Below are positions 1-5,356 of a DNA stretch of 9,042 bases, in pieces. This DNA is from Nitrospira sp. (GTDB lineage: Bacteria; Nitrospirota; Nitrospiria; Nitrospirales; Nitrospiraceae). Position numbers and translations under genes: made by a program. The notes under the pieces were generated by a model. That model searched no databases, was not told where the DNA came from, and saw only the letters and a program-made list of their open reading frames with translations. Each line of letters begins with the position of its first letter. The first letter of the stretch is position 1. The stretch is taken from positions 6,442-15,483 of the forward strand of contig JABMDG010000053.1 of the NCBI GenBank assembly GCA_015904045.1. The letters are read 5' to 3'.

Positions 1-451
1 CATTCATGATCCGGTGGTACCGTTCGCCTGCCCAGTGGTTGAATGACTCGGCGTCAGGAAAAACGAGGTCCCAGGCTTTAGCAGCGTCCAGTAGGAGCAG
101 TTGCTGAGGCCTGTTGTCTCCGGGAAAGAGGACGATGAGTACGGCAGAATTGCCTGTGAGGCTGATGTCGGTAAAGATATGCAGGGTTGCGGAGGAGGGC
201 AGGGTCGTCTCGCGCGATGCCGCTTCAACGAGAGGCTGGTAGAGGCGGCGAAGAAACTGAGAGGTCACTTCGTGAGGGTTTACAGGAGTCAGCAAGCGCG
301 GGTTTGGTTTCTCGCCGAAGAGGTTTTCAGTGAGGTAGGTGGCGGCCTCCCACGTCGGCATGGCGCCTGAAGTCACGAGAGCTTCACAGAGATAGGCGAT
401 CCAGTTTCTGTGTTCCGCCCGATTCCGAACCGCTGCCGTTTTCTTTGCCAT
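1..451 (-). CDS. Hypothetical protein, 3' end outside window (partial)
   Basis: The minus strand is open from an ATG at 449-451 to the window edge, giving 150 codons without a stop. The protein begins MAKKTAAVRNRAEHRNWIAY. I do not recognise a family. It looks soluble and mixed alpha/beta: a helical, basic N-terminus, then a hydrophobic strand-like stretch around residues 95-110 (LTGNSAVLIVLFPGD) and another around 116-122 (LLLLDAA), with no signal peptide or membrane helix. The start is supported by a purine-rich AGAAAGGA ribosome binding site about 8-10 bases upstream and by an in-frame TGA 24 bases upstream; a GTG directly before the ATG is an alternative start. It lies 135 bp downstream of the HD-GYP regulator on the same strand and could share its transcript. 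The coding call is fairly firm; the function is unknown. Confidence 0.72.
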   Translation of the reverse strand, partial: MAKKTAAVRNRAEHRNWIAYLCEALVTSGAMPTWEAATYLTENLFGEKPNPRLLTPVNPHEVTSQFLRRLYQPLVEAASRETTLPSSATLHIFTDISLTGNSAVLIVLFPGDNRPQQLLLLDAAKAWDLVFPDAESFNHWAGERYHRIMN

Positions 452-532
452 CACCGGCAATCCTTTCTTCTTTCAGTCTTCATGTTGTCGTGGCGCGCCA
501 ACGCGCTGCTCCGTTTGTCGTCGTTCACGCGA

Positions 533-556
533 CGCAGGCATCCAGCCGATGCCGCG
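533..556. other. Intergenic hairpin without a T-run
   Basis: CGC-a-GGCATC pairs with GATGCC-GCG across a CAGCC loop (543-547), giving nine base pairs with one bulged A at 536. It sits in the gap between the HD-GYP gene and the next minus-strand gene. There is no T tract on either strand, so it is not a classical intrinsic terminator. It could be a processing or attenuating hairpin, or chance in GC-rich DNA. Confidence 0.3.
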
Positions 557-586
557 ATGAACCGTCATGAATAATGGAGCGGGCCT

Positions 587-1729
587 CTAGGAGTCGATGG
601 GCTTTTCGGTGGGTGTAGAGTCGGCATATTGGTCGCGGATCCGCACAAGTTCGTCTGTCGATGAAAAGAAGATGTCGAGCAGTTCGGGATCGAAGTGTTC
701 GCCGCGGTGTTTGAGCATAAGGTCGATCGTATGGCCGATTTCAAATGCCGGTTTGTAGACGCGCTGGGTCGTGAGCGCATCGAATGCATCGGCGATAGAT
801 GCGATGCGGCCTTCGATGGGAATCGCTTCCCCTTTGAGGCCGCGTGGATAGCCGGTGCCGTCGAACCGCTCGTGGTGAGTATAGGCGATGACGGCGGCGA
901 CTTTGAGCAGTTCTGCGTCTGATCCGCTGAGGATGCGATAGCCGATCTCGGCATGTTGCGCAATCACTCCGAATTCTTCCTGGGTGAATTTCCCCGGCTT
1001 CAACAGGACATGATCAGGAGTGCCGATCTTGCCGATATCGTGCATGGGACTGGCCGTGCGGATCAGGTCGCACCGATCGGAGGACAGTCCGCACCGGCGC
1101 GCGAGCAACTCACAGTAGTGACTCATTCGGTGAATATGTCGGGCGGTCGAACTGTCACGAAACTCGGCGGCGATGGCCAAACGCTGAATGGTTTCTTCTC
1201 GCGAGAGGCGCAATTCTTTCTCACTACGCTCCAGCCAGTCCAACGCCTGCTGCAAGGCTACGGTGCGGGTGCGCACAATATCTTCCAGATTCTCCCGGTG
1301 GAAACGGTTTTCTAATTCCAGCTTGCGGCGGCGAAGGGCGTTGGCCACGTTGATCAACACTTCGCTGGACTCGAAGGGCTTGACGATGTAGCCGAACGCG
1401 CCCACCTCGATGGCTGCGTTGGCCAGGACCGAGCTGTCGAGCCCCGTGACCATGATGGCGGCGGTCTCCGGACGTTCCGAGAGAATATTTCGGACCAGGT
1501 CCATACCGGACTCACCGGGCATGTTCACGTCGCACAACATGAGCGCGAAGGGGTGTGTGTCCAATTTCTTGCGAGCCTCGCGGGCGTCAGCGGCGAAATC
1601 GACAGGGTATCCGTGAGGGCTGAGGAGATAGCCGATTACTCGTCTGATGGGTTCTTCATCATCGACAATCAGAATGTTGCGGTTGTCGAGCAAGGCTTGG
1701 TGCGCGTTTCGATCCAAAGGTGTTTGCAT
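587..1729 (-). CDS. Response regulator with HD-GYP c-di-GMP phosphodiesterase domain
   Basis: The 380-residue protein is a two-domain signalling output protein. Residues 17-135 form a receiver domain with the acidic pair D23/D24, phosphoacceptor D67 (LMLCDVNMPG), T95 and K117 (VKPFES), all intact. A charged helical linker (about 130-182, probably coiled coil) joins it to an HD-GYP domain (about 183-360). That domain keeps H198, the HD pair H230/D231 followed by IGKIGTPD, H259, HHE at 285-287, the GTGYP signature at 291-295 and D314. These are the metal-binding and GYP residues expected of an active phosphodiesterase that hydrolyses cyclic di-GMP, with activity presumably set by phosphorylation from a histidine kinase not present here. 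There is no output DNA-binding domain. No kinase gene is adjacent, so it is an orphan regulator. The ATG lacks a clear Shine-Dalgarno sequence. A sigma-54 promoter candidate lies about 105 bp upstream. The family call is firm; activity and partner are inferred. Confidence 0.95.
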   Translation of the reverse strand: MQTPLDRNAHQALLDNRNILIVDDEEPIRRVIGYLLSPHGYPVDFAADAREARKKLDTHPFALMLCDVNMPGESGMDLVRNILSERPETAAIMVTGLDSSVLANAAIEVGAFGYIVKPFESSEVLINVANALRRRKLELENRFHRENLEDIVRTRTVALQQALDWLERSEKELRLSREETIQRLAIAAEFRDSSTARHIHRMSHYCELLARRCGLSSDRCDLIRTASPMHDIGKIGTPDHVLLKPGKFTQEEFGVIAQHAEIGYRILSGSDAELLKVAAVIAYTHHERFDGTGYPRGLKGEAIPIEGRIASIADAFDALTTQRVYKPAFEIGHTIDLMLKHRGEHFDPELLDIFFSSTDELVRIRDQYADSTPTEKPIDS

Positions 1730-1833
1730 GGGTGTCGGTGGTTAACTGAATTCGAAGGTTGCTGTTATCTGTCCACCTGTGTATCGGTCGATTCGGTCCT
1801 ATCTGAAGGACTACAAAGAATCTATAACTCGAA

Positions 1834-1849
1834 TGCACCTTTTGTGCCA
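1834..1849 (-). promoter_or_regulatory. Candidate sigma-54 (RpoN) promoter for the HD-GYP gene
   Basis: Read on the minus strand the site is TGGCACAAAAGGTGCA. Against the RpoN consensus TGGCACG-N4-TTGCW it has a perfect TGGCAC -24 element and correct GG-to-GC spacing. The -12 element is GTGCA, with only its first T replaced. Transcription would start near 1822, leaving a leader of about 90 nt before the ATG at 1729. If real, the gene needs an enhancer-binding activator. The GCAC/GTGC halves also form a short palindrome, an alternative explanation for the pattern. Confidence 0.45.
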
Positions 1850-2010
1850 TTTAAAAATCATTTGGTGTGACAAGGTGTTTGAGAGCAAATCCATTTTCCA
1901 AGAGTGAGTATGCGAAATGAATCGCTATGCCTGTGGTGCTGTTTGTCATGTTGAGCGTCATCAGTGAGGTGAAGCAGTGATCGACAATGTCTCAATCCGC
2001 TATGAAATTG

Positions 2011-2051
2011 GTGTACAGAATTATCCGTGGTGGTCTCCGAATTTTGTACAC
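2011..2051. repeat. 12-bp inverted repeat with 17-bp spacer
   Basis: GTGTACAGAATT (2011-2022) and AATTTTGTACAC (2040-2051) are reverse complements at 11 of 12 positions. In RNA the one mismatch would be a G-U pair. The inner ends are AT-rich and the outer ends are GTGTAC/GTACAC. The distance between arm centres is 29 bp. It could be a dimeric regulator's operator about 110 bp upstream of the rph start site, or a hairpin in a transcript. No T-run follows, so a terminator is unlikely. Confidence 0.6.
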
Positions 2052-2125
2052 ATCGGATAGATCGTGAGGATCGATGTAATGAAATTATCTCAACCCGTGC
2101 CACAATGCCTGAAGCAGCCGATCGT

Positions 2126-2154
2126 TTGCGCTTTCTTCAGGCCTTCACTATAAT
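2126..2154 (+). promoter_or_regulatory. Sigma-70 promoter of rph-rdgB
   Basis: A -35 box TTGCGC (2126-2131) and a consensus -10 box TATAAT (2149-2154) are separated by exactly 17 bp. Transcription would begin near 2161, giving a very short leader of about 23 nt that contains the rph ribosome binding site. This is the best-matching housekeeping promoter in the window. Confidence 0.75.
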
Positions 2155-2162
2155 CGCCTGAA
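2136..2162. promoter_or_regulatory. Inverted repeat centred on the rph -10 box (possible operator)
   Basis: TTCAGGC (2136-2142) and GCCTGAA (2156-2162) are perfect reverse complements separated by 13 bp. Their centres are 20 bp apart, about two helical turns, and the symmetry axis falls at 2149, the first base of TATAAT. The left half lies between -35 and -10; the right half reaches the start site. Such a placement would let a dimeric repressor block polymerase. The left half lies upstream of the predicted start, so an RNA hairpin from this promoter is not expected. No regulator is identified. Confidence 0.4.
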
Positions 2163-2183
2163 TATTGAAGAAAGGGATCTGGG

Positions 2184-2927
2184 ATGAGTGGAATCAAGGG
2201 CTTTGTTCGGGTCGATGGGCGGCAACAAGATCAAGTACGCCCGGTTAAGGTGACAAGAAACTTCATCAAACATGCCGAGGGGGCTGTTCTCATTGAAATG
2301 GGGGATACCAAAGTCATTTGCACGGCTTCGGTGGAAGAAAAAGTGCCTCCGTTTTTGAAGGGGAAAGGGACCGGGTGGGTGACGGCAGAATACTCGATGC
2401 TGCCACGCGCGACCCATGAACGGTCGTCGCGGGAAGCCGTAAAGGGAAAACAGGGCGGGAGAACCTTAGAAATTCAACGGTTAGTGGGCCGTTCGTTGCG
2501 CTCGGTGACCGATCTGTCTCAATTGGGTGAACGTTCGATTTGGCTCGACTGCGATGTGATCCAGGCGGATGGGGGGACCAGAACGGCATCAATTACCGGT
2601 GCGTTCATCGCCTTGGCCGATGCCTGTCTTGCGCTCAAGAAGAAGGGACTGATCAAGCGGCTGCCGCTGATCGACTACCTGGCGGCTGTGAGCGTGGGGA
2701 AGGTGGGCGGCGAAGTCATGGTGGATTTGGCCTATACCGAAGATTCGATGGCTGAAGTAGACATGAATGTTGTGATGACCGGCCGTGGCCGGTATGTCGA
2801 AGTACAGGGAACGGCCGAACGCACACCCTTTGCGAAGCAGGACTTGGACGAATTTTTAGCATTGGGTTGGCAGGCGATTCAACGATTGACGATCATTCAG
2901 AAAGAATTGATCGGCGAGCTGGATTAA
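2184..2927 (+). CDS. rph: Ribonuclease PH
   Basis: This 247-residue protein is a full-length RNase PH, the phosphorolytic 3'-to-5' exoribonuclease that trims nucleotides after the CCA end of tRNA precursors using phosphate and releasing nucleoside diphosphates. The family signature is clear: the N-terminal DGR (11-13), the [20 protein letters not shown] block (75-94) with phosphate-site R93, GTR at 131-133 in the phosphate-binding loop, and the acidic VDLAYTEDS segment (180-188) with D181 and D187, followed by the conserved [11 protein letters not shown]. The enzyme normally forms a hexameric ring in the cytoplasm. The ATG at 2184 has AAAGG eight bases upstream. The gene is preceded by its own promoter, and rdgB begins 10 bp after its stop, so the two form an operon. 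A tRNA-Pro gene lies downstream, a plausible substrate. Identification is very secure. Confidence 0.97.
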   Translation: MSGIKGFVRVDGRQQDQVRPVKVTRNFIKHAEGAVLIEMGDTKVICTASVEEKVPPFLKGKGTGWVTAEYSMLPRATHERSSREAVKGKQGGRTLEIQRLVGRSLRSVTDLSQLGERSIWLDCDVIQADGGTRTASITGAFIALADACLALKKKGLIKRLPLIDYLAAVSVGKVGGEVMVDLAYTEDSMAEVDMNVVMTGRGRYVEVQGTAERTPFAKQDLDEFLALGWQAIQRLTIIQKELIGELD

Positions 2928-2931
2928 GGAG
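2926..2931 (+). promoter_or_regulatory. Ribosome binding site of rdgB, fixes the GTG start
   Basis: AAGGAG at 2926-2931 overlaps the rph TAA stop (2925-2927). It directly abuts a TTG at 2932 but lies six bases before a GTG at 2938. Normal Shine-Dalgarno spacing therefore favours GTG 2938 as the rdgB start, and the overlap with the rph stop suggests coupled translation. Confidence 0.7.
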
Positions 2932-2937
2932 TTGGCG

Positions 2938-3519
2938 GTGAAGGAGTTTGTGCTGGCGACCCGGAACCGCCACAAAGGTGAAGAGCTGGCATCGTTGCTT
3001 GGGGGTATCGGAGGTCGAATTCGCACATTGGCAGAGTTTCCCGATTCGCCGGAAGTCGAGGAAGATGGGGAGACCTGCGAGGCGAATGCGGTCAAGAAAG
3101 CGGTGGAGATTGCCCGTGCGACCGGCATGACGGCGGTGGCGGACGATACGGGGTTGGAAGTCGATGCGTTGGGCGGTCGTCCCGGTGTTTTTGCAGCCCG
3201 GTACGCGGGTGAACAGGCGACGTACGAAGAGAACTGCCGGAAGCTGCTGCAAGAATTAGCGGGGGTTCCCCATGAACGGCGTACTGCCCGGTTCCTGACG
3301 GTCGCTGCTGTCGCATCACCCGATGGAGGCGTGCAGACTACCCGCGGGGTTTTAGAAGGACTGATTACGGAGGCATGTAGAGGGGAGCGCGGATTTGGCT
3401 ATGACCCGGTATTTTATGTGCCGGAGCTTGGAAAGACGCTGGCTGAGTTGACTCCGGAGGAGAAAAATCGTGTCAGCCACCGTGCTAGGGCGTTTCTGAA
3501 GCTGCGAGATCTGTTGTAG
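2938..3519 (+). CDS. rdgB: XTP/dITP pyrophosphatase (RdgB/HAM1 family)
   Basis: The enzyme hydrolyses deaminated purine nucleoside triphosphates (dITP, XTP, ITP) to the monophosphate and pyrophosphate, keeping hypoxanthine and xanthine out of DNA and RNA. From the GTG start the protein has 193 residues, the usual family length. Visible motifs are the substrate-binding TRNRHK (8-13), [15 protein letters not shown] (41-55) with the conserved acidic and N50 positions, [16 protein letters not shown] (68-83) containing catalytic D69/D70, FGYDPVF (153-159) and the C-terminal SHR (180-182) for base recognition. All expected residues are present. It lies 10 bp downstream of rph with its ribosome binding site overlapping the rph stop; rph-rdgB pairing is common in bacteria. 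A longer reading from TTG 2932 adds two residues but leaves no spacing to the ribosome binding site. Identification is very secure. Confidence 0.96.
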   Translation: MKEFVLATRNRHKGEELASLLGGIGGRIRTLAEFPDSPEVEEDGETCEANAVKKAVEIARATGMTAVADDTGLEVDALGGRPGVFAARYAGEQATYEENCRKLLQELAGVPHERRTARFLTVAAVASPDGGVQTTRGVLEGLITEACRGERGFGYDPVFYVPELGKTLAELTPEEKNRVSHRARAFLKLRDLL

Positions 3520-3575
3520 ATGCGGAATGCCGAATAATCAGTGCGAAGCTGTTGCGATGGTGATTGCTGAATGGA

Positions 3576-3594
3576 CTGAGGACTCGATCCTCGG
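3576..3594 (+). other. Short hairpin between rdgB and tRNA-Pro
   Basis: CTGAGGA and TCCTCGG can pair over a CTCGA loop, giving seven pairs including one T-G wobble. It starts 57 bp after the rdgB stop and ends 14 bp before the tRNA. No T-run follows, so it is a weak terminator candidate; a processing hairpin in an rdgB-tRNA read-through transcript is equally possible. No clear promoter for the tRNA was found in this gap. Confidence 0.3.
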
Positions 3595-3608
3595 CACTGT
3601 GAAAACGT

Positions 3609-3686
<78 letters not shown>

Positions 3687-3763
3687 TACGGTCTTGCATT
3701 TGTTCGCCTTCCCCTTCCCACTCCTCTTGTTCCGTTCAGGTTCCCCGTGGCCGAAAGACCGGG

Positions 3764-3976
3764 TTACAGAAGAGAGGTGGCGTTTGGCATATGGCCGATT
3801 GCGGCCCAGGACAGCATCGCAATCAACTCTTCAAGACAGCACGATTGGAACAGCAGGATTGCACCGAAGAAAATGGCAAAGATCGTGGGCCAGACCATCG
3901 ACAGAGAGCCAATAACTAAGACGAACGTGATCACCGACAACGCCAGCTGGCGGTACTGTCTCTTGGCTTTGATCAT
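3764..3976 (-). CDS. Small two-helix membrane protein, unknown function
   Basis: The 70-residue product has a basic N-terminus (K3, K5, R6, R9), then two hydrophobic stretches at about 10-28 (QLALSVITFVLVIGSLSMV) and 30-46, joined by W29-P30. A Cys pair (46-47) and acidic E49/E50 follow, then a third, shorter and probably amphipathic hydrophobic segment (51-61). By the positive-inside rule the N-terminus is cytoplasmic. The start is strongly supported by AAAGGAG (minus strand, 3989-3983) six bases before the ATG, the best Shine-Dalgarno sequence in the window. It lies alone on the minus strand, convergent with the tRNA-Pro gene and divergent from the hflX remnant. I do not recognise a family. 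Membrane-like composition together with the ribosome binding site makes a real gene likely. Confidence 0.65.
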   Translation of the reverse strand: MIKAKRQYRQLALSVITFVLVIGSLSMVWPTIFAIFFGAILLFQSCCLEELIAMLSWAAIGHMPNATSLL

Positions 3977-4124
3977 GGAAGACTCCTTTGCGTGCTCTCG
4001 CCTGGTAGACTAAATACTATTCTTGGTTAATGAATTGTGATGAATGAACAATGCCCCCTGCACACAACAGTTGTACCTTAGATATCCGCACGCACTTTCG
4101 GGAGGCTTTGAAGCAAGTTATTGA

Positions 4125-4646
4125 GTGCGCTCCGCACTCCCCTGGTCATATGGCGAAGTTCTTGTCCCGTATGCTGCAGTGGTGGCGTCGTTTAAGTCGA
4201 CGCTTGATGAAGCGGCCAGCGCCTCGCTGTTGCTGTTTGTCGTCGATGCCGCAGACCCGTCTTTTCGATCCCAGCTCGAGGTTACGCGGAAGGTCTTAGC
4301 CGAAGTTGGAGCGTCGGGTGTTCCCGGTCTTTTGGTGATGAATAAACAAGACCGTCTCGAGCCGGGAGCGATTGCGGCTCTGAAGGCAGAATATCCCGAC
4401 GCCGTGTTTCTTTCCACGAGAAGCAAGGACGATGTGAACGCGTTGCGTGAACGCATCATGACGTACTTTGAGAGCGATATGCTCGATGAGGAATTGTGTC
4501 TTCCCTTTACGGCTCAAGGAATTCTCGCAGAGATCAGAGCCCGGATGCGTATCTTGTCCGAAGAATATACCGCCGAGGGGCTCACGATATGTGTGCGATC
4601 GACCCCTGAGAACCTTGCCTTGATCAAAAAGAAGCTCACGCGATGA
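4125..4646 (+). pseudogene. hflX: C-terminal remnant of GTPase HflX
   Basis: HflX is a ribosome-associated GTPase that splits stalled or stress-damaged ribosomes. The frame resembles only its C-terminal part. From about residue 19, VVASFKSTLDEAASASLLLF followed by VVDAADP matches the segment just after the G3 motif. NKQD (73-76) is the G4 motif, and LPFTAQGILAEIRARMRILSEEYTAEG (126-152) matches the C-terminal domain. The N-terminal domain, Walker A (G1), G2 and G3 (DTVGF) are absent, and the G5 SA motif has become LSTRSKDD. An in-frame TGA directly precedes the first possible start (GTG 4125), and there is no ribosome binding site. A different frame just upstream (about 4081-4155) reads TLD, KQVIE and later G-H-M-A-K at spacings reminiscent of the HflX G2-G3 region, so the gene may be eroded by indels as well as truncated; this extension is speculative. 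It cannot be a working GTPase. A functional hflX may exist elsewhere in the genome. Confidence 0.75.
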
Positions 4647-4714
4647 GGCGGGCATCTCCATCCGATTGATGTTCTTTGCCCGTGCTGCTGTCACATCCGG
4701 CCCATCCCGTTTCG

Positions 4715-5356
4715 TCAGGCATGGCGCAATTGAATTTTGAAGATGACGCGACGGCTTCTCTCCCGATCCGGCTGTCCTGCCGCATCGCGAATGAGGTCCT
4801 GGCGCCCGCGTCCGTTGGCTGACGCTTTCTGCTGGAAACATTCGTAGGCCCAGGGCAGCCGCGCGCGAATGATTTCCAATCCTCTTGCCAACACCGCGAA
4901 CGACCGATCCTGGCTCAATTTCAGATTGCGAATATCCTCCCCTTGGTCGTCGGTATAGCCTTCGATCACAAAGGACTCGACGTCATGGCCCTGCGGACCG
5001 CAGATCATGGTGGCGTAGTAGGGGATCGTGTCGGCCAGGAACGCCTCAGCCGGCGGCAACAGCGTGCTCTTGCCCAATTCGAAATTCAGGATGGCCGTGG
5101 GAATCACAACGCGCAGGACGTCGGGATCTACACTGCTCCGTTCAACTCGCAGGTGATGCGGGTGCAGCAGGAGCTGACGCTCGGTCGTTGTACGACTCTC
5201 GGAACCAGCCGGTTTCGCATTTCCATCTTCGACCCTGGTGATATAGGCCGCCAGCAAGAGGATAAAGATTACCGCCAACGAGGTCATGAGGTCGGCAATT
5301 CCTCCGGCAACGGTGGACGATCCGTCGGACGTCTCGTGCTCAACGTTGGACTTCAT
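4715..5356 (-). CDS. MotB/ZorB-like protein with OmpA domain
   Basis: The 213-residue protein is the peptidoglycan-anchoring partner of an ion-driven inner-membrane motor. After a polar cytoplasmic N-terminus, ADLMTSLAVIFILLLAAYI (21-39) is a single membrane helix. It carries D22 in the ADxMT context typical of the ion-binding aspartate of MotB and ZorB. A linker (40-75) leads to an OmpA-like domain (about 76-210): ILNFELGKSTLLPPAE (89-104), EGYTDDQG (132-139), LKLSQDRSFAVL (145-156) and a terminal SRRVIFKI (201-208). D136 and R151 are 15 residues apart, as in the diaminopimelate-binding pair of OmpA, so peptidoglycan binding looks intact. The ATG overlaps the stop of the upstream channel gene (ATGA), with GGGAG four bases before it, indicating coupled translation. 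It is shorter than flagellar MotB, and no flagellar genes are near. ZorB-like, TolR/ExbD-like or another motor class are the alternatives; the family level is secure. Confidence 0.87.
   Translation of the reverse strand: MKSNVEHETSDGSSTVAGGIADLMTSLAVIFILLLAAYITRVEDGNAKPAGSESRTTTERQLLLHPHHLRVERSSVDPDVLRVVIPTAILNFELGKSTLLPPAEAFLADTIPYYATMICGPQGHDVESFVIEGYTDDQGEDIRNLKLSQDRSFAVLARGLEIIRARLPWAYECFQQKASANGRGRQDLIRDAAGQPDRERSRRVIFKIQLRHA

Larger units (their letters stand above)
1730..2183. other. Intergenic regulatory region between divergent genes
   Basis: This 454-bp stretch separates the minus-strand HD-GYP gene from plus-strand rph and is visibly more AT-rich than its flanks. It holds a sigma-54-like promoter facing left (1834-1849), a 12-bp inverted repeat (2011-2051), and the rph promoter with an overlapping inverted repeat (2126-2162). 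Open frames inside it have no ribosome binding site and no protein-like composition. I see no coding gene or recognisable structured RNA in 1860-2010. Confidence 0.6.

Noticed and set aside
490..499. Palindrome TGGCGCGCCA
   Set aside because: A 10-bp perfect palindrome of G/C-rich bases is unremarkable in DNA of this composition.
1927..1980. 17-codon hydrophobic peptide MPVVLFVMLSVISEVKQ
   Set aside because: There is no ribosome binding site before its ATG, and nothing else supports translation.
1858..2103. 81-codon minus-strand frame upstream of rph
   Set aside because: His/Ser/Arg-rich composition, no ribosome binding site and no family resemblance. It also runs through the 2011-2051 inverted repeat.
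2131..2175. RNA hairpin hiding the rph ribosome binding site (CTTTCTTC pairing with GAAGAAAG)
   Set aside because: The left arm lies upstream of the predicted transcription start, so it would not be in the mRNA from this promoter. It could matter only for read-through transcripts.
4051..4299. Separate 82-codon gene starting at ATG 4051
   Set aside because: Its second half is an out-of-frame reading of the HflX-like region (Arg/Cys-rich) and it has no ribosome binding site. Its first half is better viewed as possible eroded hflX.
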